Position numbers and translations under genes: made by a program. The notes under the pieces were generated by a model. That model was not told where the DNA came from. It made no database searches and saw nothing but the letters and a program-made list of their open reading frames with translations. A DNA stretch of 64,000 nucleotides from Mariniphaga sp041684965. Lineage in GTDB: Bacteria > Bacteroidota > Bacteroidia > Bacteroidales > Prolixibacteraceae. The DNA lies in the NCBI GenBank assembly GCA_041684965.1, contig JAWLGR010000003.1, positions 124,001-188,000 on the forward strand, given 5' to 3'. This document shows positions 25,127 through 34,361 of the stretch, one piece after another (the stretch's first letter is position 1; each line of letters begins with the position of its first letter).

Positions 25127-26464
25127 ATGGAATTTTTCGGCATAGACTGGAATGAAAAGCACATTCTCAAAACAAACACCAAACTTGTATGCAATTCTAA
25201 TATTGAAGAAATCAACCCAGCAGAATTGAAAAAAGAGGTGGAACCTTGGCTTTCAGCCATATTTCAAAGCGAACATCTTTCATTGCTTATTGGGAATGGT
25301 TTAACAACTGCTGTTTCTGTTACCGCAGGTGTCAAACCACAGGAAATGTCAAGGCTTGAAATTGAAAACAGTCTTAATGGAAAGATTAAGACTAAAGCAG
25401 ACGCAACAGCTCAAAAAATGAATCGTGGTGAAGCAAATATTGAAGATGATATTCGTATTGCATTAGAACTGATTAATGGTTTAAAAATCATCGATGATGA
25501 ACGTCACGTTGGTTTAGAATCAGAACTAAACACCAAACTACTGGCTTTCATACAATCAATCCTTAAAACAGAAAGTGATTTTATGGAAAAATTGAAATCA
25601 GATGATGAAAAAGGTATTTTGGCATTTAACCTACTGAAAAGCTTTATATTAAGCTTTACAAGCAGAGCAGCATCAAGAGAGCGCCTCAATCTATTTACGA
25701 CAAATTATGATAGACTATTAGAACTGGCTTGTGATGAGACGGGCGTATTATTATTGGATAGGTTTAAAGGAAAAATTCAACCTATATTCCGAAATACACG
25801 ACTTGAATTGGATTATCATTACAATCCGCCGGGAATTAGAGGCGAACCCCGATACGTTGAGGGCGTGGCAAGATATATAAAGCTTCACGGGTCAATTGAC
25901 TGGAAATTTACAGGTGACAAAATTATCAGGTCGCTTTTGCCTTTTGGTGCAGAAGAAAATCATCCTGAAATACCTCAAAACATCACAGAGCAGGTAGTAA
26001 TTTATCCCAATTCCTCAAAAGATATTGAAACGGCATTTTATCCATATGCTGAATTGTTTCGTGATTTTTCGTCAGCCATTTGCCAACCCAATTCGGCAAT
26101 CATCACATATGGCTACGGCTTTGGAGATAGTCACATCAACAGGATAATTGAAGATATGCTTACAATCCCATCAACTCATTTAGTTGTGATAGCATGGGAC
26201 AGAAACTATGCTAATGAAGGAGAACCTGTAAATTTTGGTGCATCGAGAGAACGTATTATTAAATTTTTAGAAGATAAAAATTCGGCTCAATGCACTTTAT
26301 TAATTGGCGAACACTTCGGAGACCTGAAAAATCTTGTAGAATACTATATGCCGAAATCTGCAATTGACCGACTGACAGTTAAAATGCAAAAGCTGAAGGA
26401 TAATAGAGGCGACCGAGTAAAAGGCGAAGGTAATGCAAGAAACGAAAATAAATTCGAAGAATGA
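25127..26464 (+). CDS. SIR2-domain defence effector (probable NADase), partner of HerA
   Basis: A 445-residue SIR2-family protein. Rossmann-fold NAD-site motifs are visible in order: LLIGNGLT around 53-60, FTTNYDR at 190-196, KLHGS at 252-256 with the expected catalytic His254, and GYGFGDSHIN at 329-338. Zinc-finger cysteines of deacetylase sirtuins are absent, as in defence SIR2 enzymes that degrade NAD+. The stop overlaps the start of a HerA-type ATPase by four bases (ATGA), the arrangement of the described SIR2-HerA anti-phage system, in which the two proteins form one large complex that depletes NAD+ and may cleave DNA. Unusual here is its place inside a type I restriction operon. The C-terminal 35 residues are charged and probably disordered. 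Confidence 0.88.
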   Translation: MEFFGIDWNEKHILKTNTKLVCNSNIEEINPAELKKEVEPWLSAIFQSEHLSLLIGNGLTTAVSVTAGVKPQEMSRLEIENSLNGKIKTKADATAQKMNRGEANIEDDIRIALELINGLKIIDDERHVGLESELNTKLLAFIQSILKTESDFMEKLKSDDEKGILAFNLLKSFILSFTSRAASRERLNLFTTNYDRLLELACDETGVLLLDRFKGKIQPIFRNTRLELDYHYNPPGIRGEPRYVEGVARYIKLHGSIDWKFTGDKIIRSLLPFGAEENHPEIPQNITEQVVIYPNSSKDIETAFYPYAELFRDFSSAICQPNSAIITYGYGFGDSHINRIIEDMLTIPSTHLVVIAWDRNYANEGEPVNFGASRERIIKFLEDKNSAQCTLLIGEHFGDLKNLVEYYMPKSAIDRLTVKMQKLKDNRGDRVKGEGNARNENKFEE

Positions 26465-28548
26465 GCAATATTAACCAATACGACTACGACCACCTAAGAA
26501 ACCTGTCAATAGGAACGGTTGATTATGTTTCACCAAATGAAATAATGGTGATGCTTGACACCTCTGCCCCCCAAAATACAGCCTTGAATACTGGAACTCC
26601 TTCCCTTTTCCCAAGGATTAATGGTTTTGTTTTAATTCCTAATGAAATCGGTGCGTTAGTAGGTTTAATCAGTTGGATTAGAGTTGAACATAGTCAATTT
26701 CCAAAACGGAAAGGCTATAAAGATTTTGATTTGATTGATTTGCCCTTCCCATTACGAAAAATGTCCATCACTCCAATGGGAACATTAAAGCAGGAAGGTA
26801 AAATTGAAGATAAAACCTATAAATTAGAAAGAGGAGTTTATAGTTTCCCTTCTATTGGTGACACAGTTATCCTGCCAACAGATATTCAGCTAAAATCAAT
26901 AGTTGAAAACAAAGAGGAAAATTCTGTAGTGAAAATTGGTATTGCTCCTATTGCAGGAAATGCAGAAGTAAAAATCAATCCCGATAAGCTTTTTGGCCGA
27001 CACATTGCAATACTTGGAAATACAGGAAGTGGCAAATCGTGCAGTGTTGCAGGTGTTATTCGGTGGTCCCTTGAAGAAGCGTCTAAACGCCTACCTGAAA
27101 AGCAAAAATTGAATAATCGTTTTATCATACTCGACCCTAATGGTGAATACACAGATGCATTTAACGACCTGAACAGTGATATTAAGAAGTTCAAGGTTGA
27201 ATTAACAGAAGAAGAAAAGGCAACTTATAAGGAATTGAGAGTTCCAGCTTGGTTATGGAATAGCTATGAATGGAGTTCATTTTCTAACGCAAGTGGACGA
27301 ACTCAAAGACCAATTTTAAGACGAGCATTAAGAGAGCTTAGGTCAGGTGAGACAGACGGACTTTCTGATTTCCAATCAAGAGCAAGAAGTCATTTTTCAA
27401 GTTGCTATGCATCTTTAAGAGTTGATTTATCAACAAGTGCAAATTATAAAGATAGTGCAACTGCTTTCGGGAATAAACTTTTGAGCATCGTATCTGATGC
27501 AAGATTATTCGAGAGCAATCTTGAGGTTGGTGAATTAAAACCTCTATTTAACGAACTTGCAGAAACAATTTATAAAATTGCTGCCTCCAAGTATAAGTCG
27601 TTTCAAAAAGGTCAAGAATTAGTTGAATACTACATTTCTTTTACAAGAGCAGATGTAGAAAATTCTTTAACTGCAATTCAAAACTTACTTGACAATTTGG
27701 GAGGGCTTAAAATTTCCATTGGTCCAAATGAAGACACTCCTATACCATTTAAAGTAACTACTATTCCTGATTATGTTGAAAAACTTTCACAAGAGGCAGG
27801 AGTAATTCAATTTGTTGACTTCCTTATTATGCGTATGCGGTCAATGCTATCTGATACAAGGATGAACAAGATTATTGCTGATGATAAAGAAATATCATTA
27901 GAAAGTTGGCTTGATAAAACAGTAAATGGACTTTCAATTATTGACCTTTCCCTTGTGCCTTCAGACATTACGCATCTTTTAGTTTCTGTTATTTCAAGGG
28001 TAATCTTTGAATCACTTCAACGTTACAGAAGAATGTATAACCATTTATTACCAACGGTGATTGTGATGGAAGAAGCACATAATTTTATAAAGCGATATAA
28101 TGAAAGTTCAGAGGAAATTTCAGCTTCCCAACTCTGCACAGAATCATTTGAAAAAATTGCAAGAGAGGGGCGAAAATTTGGATTAAGTCTTACGCTTTCC
28201 TCCCAAAGACCATCAGAATTATCTCCTACAGTTCTTTCACAATGCAACACATTTTTACTTCATAGAATCGTAAACGACCGTGACCAAGAATTAGTAAAAC
28301 GACTTGTTCCTGATAATATTGGCGGACTTTTACAGGAACTTCCAATTCTTCCAACAAGGAAAGCAATCTTATTGGGTTGGGCATCACCAATTCCGATTCT
28401 TGTGGAAATGAATGAACTCAAGCCAGAACACAGACCGAAATCAGAGGACCCTGACTTTTGGGATGTTTGGACAAGAAAATCAGAACGAGAAGTAAACTGG
28501 AAAGACCTTGCTGACGATTGGCAAAACTTAAATAGTAAAGAAGAATGA
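26461..28548 (+). CDS. herA: HerA-type hexameric DNA-translocase ATPase, partner of SIR2
   Basis: A 695-residue HerA/FtsK-superfamily ATPase (DUF87). A beta-barrel HAS domain lies at about 1-170. Walker A GNTGSGKS is at 186-193, followed by FIILDPNGEYTDAF; Walker B is VIVMEEAHNF, and the arginine-containing SLTLSSQRPSELSP and FLLHRIVNDRD follow. HerA hexamers pair with SIR2, NurA or DUF4297 partners; the 4-base ATGA overlap with the preceding SIR2 gene indicates stoichiometric translation of a SIR2-HerA complex. It also overlaps the start of hsdR by four bases, so hsdR translation is coupled to it. Codons in this and the SIR2 gene look more AT-rich than those of hsdM and hsdR, which would fit later insertion. 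Confidence 0.9.
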   Translation: MSNINQYDYDHLRNLSIGTVDYVSPNEIMVMLDTSAPQNTALNTGTPSLFPRINGFVLIPNEIGALVGLISWIRVEHSQFPKRKGYKDFDLIDLPFPLRKMSITPMGTLKQEGKIEDKTYKLERGVYSFPSIGDTVILPTDIQLKSIVENKEENSVVKIGIAPIAGNAEVKINPDKLFGRHIAILGNTGSGKSCSVAGVIRWSLEEASKRLPEKQKLNNRFIILDPNGEYTDAFNDLNSDIKKFKVELTEEEKATYKELRVPAWLWNSYEWSSFSNASGRTQRPILRRALRELRSGETDGLSDFQSRARSHFSSCYASLRVDLSTSANYKDSATAFGNKLLSIVSDARLFESNLEVGELKPLFNELAETIYKIAASKYKSFQKGQELVEYYISFTRADVENSLTAIQNLLDNLGGLKISIGPNEDTPIPFKVTTIPDYVEKLSQEAGVIQFVDFLIMRMRSMLSDTRMNKIIADDKEISLESWLDKTVNGLSIIDLSLVPSDITHLLVSVISRVIFESLQRYRRMYNHLLPTVIVMEEAHNFIKRYNESSEEISASQLCTESFEKIAREGRKFGLSLTLSSQRPSELSPTVLSQCNTFLLHRIVNDRDQELVKRLVPDNIGGLLQELPILPTRKAILLGWASPIPILVEMNELKPEHRPKSEDPDFWDVWTRKSEREVNWKDLADDWQNLNSKEE

Positions 28549-31500
28549 CCAGTATTACCGAAAATACTATTGAAACCTTCTCCATTGAACTGCTGCAAGA
28601 GCAAGGTTATGAATATGTTCATGCGCCAGATATAGCTCCTGATGGTATTTATCCTGAACGTCGCACTTATGAAGAAATTCTGCTATCTGAGAGGCTAAAA
28701 AGTGCCGTCAGGAGAATCAACCCCACTGTTCCCATTCAAGCGCAGGAGGAGGCTCTTAAAGAGCTGCAGAGGGTTCATTCACCAGAACTGTTAACCAACA
28801 ACGAAACCTTCCACAGGATGATTACAGAGGGTGTAAAGGTATCGTACCAGAAGGAGAGTCATCAGCGGGGAGACCTTGTCTGGCTTGTCGATTTTGAGGT
28901 TCCTGAGAACAACGATTTCCTTGTGGCCAACCAGTACACCATAATCGAGAATGATGTCAATAAACGTCCTGATATTATATTGTTTGTTAATGGCCTCCCA
29001 CTGATTGTAATCGAACTTAAAAATGCAGTCGCTGAAAATGCCACCATTAAATCAGCCTTCAAACAGATTGAGACATACATGGCATTCATCCCCAGCTTGT
29101 TCACCTATAACTGTTTTAATGTCATCTCTGACGGTCTTGAAGCAAAGGCAGGAACAATATCATCAGGCTGGAGCCGGTATATGGCATGGAAGTCTGCTGA
29201 TGGTAAAGAAGAGGCATCACACCTCACCAGTCAGCTGGAGATACTGATTAAGGGGATGCTGAATAAGAAAACCCTCTTAGACCTCATCAGGCACTTCATC
29301 GTATTTGAGAAAACGAAAAAAGAAGACCCACAGACTGGCATTACTACTGTCAGTACTATAAAAAAGATGGCTGCATACCATCAGTACTATGCAGTAAATC
29401 GAGCTGTAGAATCTACCATAAGAGCAACAGGATTTCAGGCTACACAAACCTTTAATAAAGTGGTTATGGAGTCTCCCGAAAGTTATGGGTTGTCAGGAGT
29501 GAAATCACAGCCTGCAGGAGACAGGAAGGGTGGAGTTGTATGGCATACCCAAGGAAGCGGCAAATCATTATCTATGGTCTTCTTTGCAGGAAAACTGGTA
29601 CTTGCTCTGGATAACCCAACAATAGTAGTTATCACAGACAGAAATGACCTCGATGACCAGTTGTTTGATACTTTTGCTGCATCCACTCAACTGTTGCGTC
29701 AAGAGCCTAAACAGGTCGAGAATAGGGAAGACTTGAAATCTAAACTGAAGGTGGCATCAGGAGGGATTATATTCACCACCATTCAGAAATTTCAGCCTGA
29801 CAACGGGAATATATACGAGACCCTATCGGAAAGGGAAAATATTGTTGTGATTGCCGATGAGGCACACAGAACACAGTATGGGTTTAAAGCCAAAACCATA
29901 GACGACAAGGACGGCAGCGGTACTGTTATTGGGAAGAAAATCGTGTACGGATTCGCCAAGTACATGAGGGATGCTTTGCCCAATGCCACCTACCTTGGCT
30001 TTACCGGAACACCTATTGAGAATACTGATGTAAATACTCCGGCAGTATTTGGGAACTATGTCGATGTGTATGATATTGCACAGGCAGTTGAGGACGGTGC
30101 AACAGTCCGCATCTATTATGAGAGTCGCCTTGCAAAGGTGAATTTAAGCGATGAGGGTAAAAAGCTTGTACAGGAGCTTGATGAAGATTTAGATAGCGAA
30201 GAATTAACCGTCACTCAGAAAGCAAAATCCAAATGGACTCAACTGGAGGCATTGGTAGGAAGTGAGAATCGTATAAATAATATAGCCCAGGATATTGTGC
30301 AGCATTTCTTACTGCGACAGGAGGCTTCTGAAGGCAAGGGAATGATTGTAGCCATGTCAAGAAGGATTGCAGTCGATTTATATAATGCCATTATTAAACT
30401 TCATCCTGATTGGCATTCCGATGACCTGAATAAGGGTGTCGTGAAAGTTGTGATTACTGCAGCCTCATCGGATGGTGCAAAACTTTCAAAGCACCATACC
30501 ACTAAACAACAGCGGAAACAACTTGCTGACCGGATGAAAGACCCTGATGACCCTCTGAAGCTGGTTATCGTGAGAGATATGTGGCTCACTGGTTTTGATG
30601 TACCGTGCCTTCACACCCTGTACATCGACAAACCAATGCAGGGGCATAACCTGATGCAGGCAATTGCTCGGGTAAATAGGGTGTATAAAGATAAATCGGG
30701 AGGATTGGTCGTGGATTATCTTGGCATTGCATCCGATTTGAAGAAAGCCCTCTCCTTCTATTCAGATGCAGGAGGTAAAGGTGACCCGACACTTGCTCAG
30801 GAGAAGGCAGTAGAGCTTATGCTGGAGAAAATTGAAGTAGTGGCAAATATGCTGCATGGGTTTCCCTATGAAGATTATTTTGAAGCTGGTACATCACAAA
30901 AGCTGTCGCTGATACTGGCAACAGAGGAACATATATTAGGACTGGAAGAAGGTCGCAAGAGGTTTATAGATGAAGTTACCGCCCTGTCGAAGGCATTTGC
31001 CATAGCCATACCTCATGAACAGGCAATGGATGTAAAGGATGAGGTTGCCTTCTTCCAAGCTGTTAAAGCTCGTCTGGTGAAGTTTGATGGCACAGGAAAT
31101 GGCAAATCTGATGCTGAAATCGAAACAACAGTCAGGCAGGTCATTGATAAGGCTCTGGTATCAGAGAAGGTGATTGACATCTTCGATGCTGCAGGAATAA
31201 AAAAACCTGATATATCCATTCTGTCTGAAGAATTCATGATGGAGCTTAAGCATTATCAGCATAAGAATGTAGCCATGGAGGTACTTAAGAAGCTATTGAA
31301 CGATGAAATCAAAGCCCGCTCCAAAAAAAATCTGGTCAAAAGCCGGACTCTTATGGAAATGCTTGAAAGTTCAATCCTCCGCTATCAGAACAAGATATTG
31401 ACTGCTGCACAGGTTATAGACGAACTTATCAAGCTAAGTAGAGAAATCGTGAAAATGGACACTGAAGCTCAGCATATGGGTCTTACTGATTACGAATACG

Positions 31501-31772
31501 CCTTCTATACAGCAGTGGCAGATAATGAAAGTGCAAAGACTCTGATGCAGAAAGACAAGCTACGGGAACTGGCAGTTATCCTATATGAACGGGTACGGCA
31601 GAATGCTGCCATTGACTGGACTATCAAAGAAAGCGTCAGGGCGAAGCTGAAGGTGATAATCAAGCGTACTCTACGCCAGTTCGGCTATCCACCAGACATG
31701 CAGAAGCTGGCTACAGAGACGGTATTGAAGCAGGCAGAGATGATTGCTACAGAGCTAAGTGCAAAATTATAA
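28545..31772 (+). CDS. hsdR: Type I restriction-modification, restriction/translocase subunit
   Basis: The motor and nuclease subunit of the type I system, 1,075 residues, a normal length. The N-terminal PD-(D/E)xK nuclease shows RPDIILFVNGLPLIVIELKN at about 141-160. The SF2 motor has Walker A HTQGSGKS near 334-341, the DEAH box ADEAH at about 437-441, and GFTGTPIE. A helical domain that binds HsdM follows to the C-terminus. Its ATG lies in the 4-base overlap with herA, so it is separated from hsdS by SIR2-herA but still in the same operon. No disabling change is visible. Confidence 0.95.
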   Translation: MTSITENTIETFSIELLQEQGYEYVHAPDIAPDGIYPERRTYEEILLSERLKSAVRRINPTVPIQAQEEALKELQRVHSPELLTNNETFHRMITEGVKVSYQKESHQRGDLVWLVDFEVPENNDFLVANQYTIIENDVNKRPDIILFVNGLPLIVIELKNAVAENATIKSAFKQIETYMAFIPSLFTYNCFNVISDGLEAKAGTISSGWSRYMAWKSADGKEEASHLTSQLEILIKGMLNKKTLLDLIRHFIVFEKTKKEDPQTGITTVSTIKKMAAYHQYYAVNRAVESTIRATGFQATQTFNKVVMESPESYGLSGVKSQPAGDRKGGVVWHTQGSGKSLSMVFFAGKLVLALDNPTIVVITDRNDLDDQLFDTFAASTQLLRQEPKQVENREDLKSKLKVASGGIIFTTIQKFQPDNGNIYETLSERENIVVIADEAHRTQYGFKAKTIDDKDGSGTVIGKKIVYGFAKYMRDALPNATYLGFTGTPIENTDVNTPAVFGNYVDVYDIAQAVEDGATVRIYYESRLAKVNLSDEGKKLVQELDEDLDSEELTVTQKAKSKWTQLEALVGSENRINNIAQDIVQHFLLRQEASEGKGMIVAMSRRIAVDLYNAIIKLHPDWHSDDLNKGVVKVVITAASSDGAKLSKHHTTKQQRKQLADRMKDPDDPLKLVIVRDMWLTGFDVPCLHTLYIDKPMQGHNLMQAIARVNRVYKDKSGGLVVDYLGIASDLKKALSFYSDAGGKGDPTLAQEKAVELMLEKIEVVANMLHGFPYEDYFEAGTSQKLSLILATEEHILGLEEGRKRFIDEVTALSKAFAIAIPHEQAMDVKDEVAFFQAVKARLVKFDGTGNGKSDAEIETTVRQVIDKALVSEKVIDIFDAAGIKKPDISILSEEFMMELKHYQHKNVAMEVLKKLLNDEIKARSKKNLVKSRTLMEMLESSILRYQNKILTAAQVIDELIKLSREIVKMDTEAQHMGLTDYEYAFYTAVADNESAKTLMQKDKLRELAVILYERVRQNAAIDWTIKESVRAKLKVIIKRTLRQFGYPPDMQKLATETVLKQAEMIATELSAKL

Positions 31773-31781
31773 ACATGTGTT

Positions 31782-32291
31782 ATGAATTGGTTTTTATTGA
31801 TAATAATTTTTAGTGGCATAATGCTTCTCCGGTTTGCAGTTAATGTTTATAAGTTCAATCGAATTAAGGTGCTACATTTAGAATACTGGAAGTATGTAAG
31901 AGAGAATAAATCAGAATTTGTTGAAAACAAGGAAGAAATAGTTGCCTTGTTTAAAGATGCTGGTTTGAAAGATTCTGAAGTTATGCATCAGGAGCTTTTA
32001 GGGTATGGCCAAATCGCAAATTTAACAGTTTCAGTTTTTGATAATTTAACAAATATCCGTAACGACATTGTGGGAATTATTGATTTGAAGTTCAAAGCGG
32101 CTAAGGGTGTGTATAAAAAAAGGTATAAAGATTCGTACAATCCTATTTTTTGGATTGATTTTATACTTAAGCTGCCTATACACATCATGGAATTCATAGG
32201 AGTTATGCCTGAAAAGATGGCTGCAAAAATATTCTTACTTCTATATTGGATAGCGGCAGTAGTACTTGGTTGGATAAAAATTGATTTCTAA
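31782..32291 (+). CDS. Hypothetical protein with membrane helices at both ends
   Basis: A 169-residue protein directly after hsdR (9-base gap). Residues 1-20 (MNWFLLIIIFSGIMLLRFAV) form an N-terminal membrane helix and the last 25 (IFLLLYWIAAVVLGWIKI) a C-terminal one; between lies a charged helical region with a possible amphipathic segment. The family is not recognised. Position in the defence operon makes it a candidate accessory or membrane-acting component, but no known effector motif is seen. It is 9 bases before the HNH gene. Confidence 0.65.
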   Translation: MNWFLLIIIFSGIMLLRFAVNVYKFNRIKVLHLEYWKYVRENKSEFVENKEEIVALFKDAGLKDSEVMHQELLGYGQIANLTVSVFDNLTNIRNDIVGIIDLKFKAAKGVYKKRYKDSYNPIFWIDFILKLPIHIMEFIGVMPEKMAAKIFLLLYWIAAVVLGWIKIDF

Positions 32292-32300
32292 TATAAATAA

Positions 32301-33314
32301 ATGGACACCTACCATTTTGATGATATTGATTATTGGAAAGCCATTATTTTATATGGCCTCAATCAGGCAACTTACAAAATTGCTTTGGGCAAAACTTTGC
32401 TGCAATTAAGTCATGCAGGTAAGAATACAGTAGACTGGAATACTCTGGCAAGGACATTTCTGAATAATTACATTGAAAGACTTAAAACTAACCCAATGCC
32501 ACAGCAGACGAATCCTGCCCGACGTACAGTTATGGAGAGGATAAATCAACAGTTGCTGCTTGGCACTATAACATACGAAGGTGCGGTAGAAAGGGTAGAG
32601 ACTGATGGATTTAATGATGTTGTTCCTCGATTTCATACAATAGGTCTGGACACCAAATTAGCTGCTGGTGCATTCTATCAATTCGAACATGGAAAACGGC
32701 TGTATATTAAAGATTCTCTGTTTAAAATTAATGAAACTCATGGAGATGAACTTTATTCTGAACTGGAGGCAAGATGGAGCCTGCTGGAAGGAGCATTTAC
32801 TCTAAATCATGGCAACTGGGAACTTGCCAATGATATTAGGGATATCTATTTATTTCAAGGCTATGAAAGACGCTTACCGATAACTCGCAATATTCCATTT
32901 TTGAAGGGGTACCAAGGTAATGTATGTTTTTATTGTGGTGAGGAGATAAGCAATGATGACATTCACGTAGACCACGTATTGCCGCGACAATTAATGATGC
33001 ATGATGAGGTGTGGAATCTTGTTTTAAGTCACAGTCTGTGCAATATGAGTAAGGAAGATGCTCTGGTAGGCCCGCATTACGTAGAAAAGCTAATAGCTCG
33101 CAATGAAAATATCATGGGGAGTAACCATCCATGGAAGAAGAAAATATCTTCAGCATTGGGAGCAATAAGGGAAGCACGTATAAGAACCACTCGCTATCAC
33201 TATGAAAATGCAAAAGTGGCACTACATGGCCGGTACTGGGAAAATTGTCCAAATTACAATAGAGAGACTGACCCATTTTACAAGAAACTAATTACCTATT
33301 TAAACAATACCTGA
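32301..33314 (+). CDS. HNH endonuclease
   Basis: A 337-residue protein with a C-terminal HNH nuclease domain: zinc pair CFYC at 209-212, the core VDHVLPRQ with D224-H225, the middle WNLVLSHSLCN and the following CNMSKED. The first 200 residues are helical and of unknown role (perhaps target or partner recognition). HNH proteins of this form are common in phage-defence islands and cut DNA with a single metal ion. One base separates its stop from the start of the HIT gene, so the two are co-translated and may act together. The system type cannot be named. Confidence 0.85.
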   Translation: MDTYHFDDIDYWKAIILYGLNQATYKIALGKTLLQLSHAGKNTVDWNTLARTFLNNYIERLKTNPMPQQTNPARRTVMERINQQLLLGTITYEGAVERVETDGFNDVVPRFHTIGLDTKLAAGAFYQFEHGKRLYIKDSLFKINETHGDELYSELEARWSLLEGAFTLNHGNWELANDIRDIYLFQGYERRLPITRNIPFLKGYQGNVCFYCGEEISNDDIHVDHVLPRQLMMHDEVWNLVLSHSLCNMSKEDALVGPHYVEKLIARNENIMGSNHPWKKKISSALGAIREARIRTTRYHYENAKVALHGRYWENCPNYNRETDPFYKKLITYLNNT

Positions 33315-33315
33315 C

Positions 33316-33681
33316 ATGTCTGTTTTCAGCAATATACCAGAGGATGAGATTTTGCATCGAGGAAGCCACTTCTTCCTTATCAAGGACAGGTTTCCAGTAA
33401 GTGCAGGGCATATACTTATCATTTCGAATGACGAGAAGTTGGACTACTTTGCCTTGACACCAGAAGAAAAGTTGGAGCTGAATGAATTAATATTTGTTGC
33501 AAAGGAGCTCATTGAAGCGGAACTTACTCCTGATGGTTACAACATTGGCATGAATTGCGGAGAAGCAGCTGGGCAAACTGTAATGCATTTCCATTGTCAT
33601 GTCATACCACGATATAAAGGAGACATGGATAATCCACGAGGCGGAATCAGACACTGCGTTAAAGGAAAGGGGTACTATTAA
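33316..33681 (+). CDS. HIT-family nucleotide hydrolase/transferase
   Basis: A 121-residue histidine-triad protein. The triad VMHFHCHVIPRY has H91, H93 and H95 in the HxHxH pattern, with the usual upstream FPVSAGHILIIS and GYNIGMNCGEAAGQTV. Cellular HIT proteins hydrolyse nucleoside phosphoramidates or dinucleotides such as AMP-NH2 and Ap4A. Here it is the last gene of the plus-strand defence operon, one base after the HNH gene. In this setting it may process a nucleotide signal or product of the neighbouring systems; that is inference. Confidence 0.88.
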   Translation: MSVFSNIPEDEILHRGSHFFLIKDRFPVSAGHILIISNDEKLDYFALTPEEKLELNELIFVAKELIEAELTPDGYNIGMNCGEAAGQTVMHFHCHVIPRYKGDMDNPRGGIRHCVKGKGYY

Positions 33682-33921
33682 ATCTATCGCTGAATCATCA
33701 CCAAACATTAAGAAGCTAAGCTTCCCATGATGTCCCTTCCCAGGCTCATTTAAATCAACTGTGTTGACATCACCCACCAGCTCAAGGTCTGGTTCACCAT
33801 TCTCCCCTTCGTATCTTACAGCCATGTAAAATAACATTCTGTTGCTATATCACCTTTTACAGCATCCATTGACTCCCGTGAAACAGCATTAGATTTATAT
33901 TCTGCTCTGAAATACGATTTC
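33682..33921 (-). pseudogene. Possible gene remnant between the HIT gene and the effector
   Basis: On the minus strand, two short coding-like pieces in different frames lie past the effector stop: one reads EYKSNAVSRESMDAVKGDIA and, after a frame change near 33830, the next reads GEPDLELVGDVNTVDLNEPG and continues to about 33682, where it runs antisense into the HIT gene and loses coding character. This looks like a gene fragment cut at one side and frameshifted. Its family is not recognised, and a chance origin cannot be excluded. Confidence 0.25.
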
Positions 33922-34359
33922 TTAATACCCATCTCCCAAAACAAACTCATCAGCATCCTCGATATTACCTTCCACGATGTTTTTGCTGCTGTATGTATCA
34001 TTTGGATTGTACTCTTTATCCCCGATACGGATTTTCCTGACACGTTTTATGTCCTTACGAACGATGTTCTTCTCCGTGATACCAGCTTGCTGCAATTCGT
34101 TTACTTTTTTAACAAGTTCATTAAAGAAGTCTTTATCCTGTATCAGTTCTATCAACTTCTCTTCAGTTTTGACCTGAGTTTCTTCTGCATCAGATTTTGA
34201 TTCAATCTCAGGTAAATCCTTAATGATTTTAGGCCGTATCCACTTCCAGAATCGACCCAGTAGTTCCTCTTTGGCTGTTTTGGCAGTTTCGCTTTCTGCA
34301 GCTGCCTTTAAGATGTAACCTAACGCGGAGGTTAATAATGAACCAATAATTATTTCCAT
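33922..34359 (-). CDS. Small putative membrane-active effector with two tandem amyloid-like motifs
   Basis: A 145-residue protein, second gene after an NLR-like NTPase (2-base gap). Residues 2-20 (EIIIGSLLTSALGYILKAA) form a hydrophobic N-terminal helix, followed by amphipathic helices to about 95. The C-terminus holds two copies of one motif, 29 residues apart: KNIVRKDIKRVRKIRIGD at 97-114 and KNIVEGNIEDADEFVLGD at 126-143. A third copy, KNVVHGSVNATTARIGD, lies in the N-terminus of the NLR. Hydrophobic helix plus C-terminal amyloid motif is the layout of HeLo/Bell-type cell-death effectors triggered by templating from an NLR. Pore formation and amyloid assembly are inferred, not shown. The gene would be missed by domain searches because of its size. 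Confidence 0.75.
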   Translation of the reverse strand: MEIIIGSLLTSALGYILKAAAESETAKTAKEELLGRFWKWIRPKIIKDLPEIESKSDAEETQVKTEEKLIELIQDKDFFNELVKKVNELQQAGITEKNIVRKDIKRVRKIRIGDKEYNPNDTYSSKNIVEGNIEDADEFVLGDGY

Positions 34360-34361
34360 GA

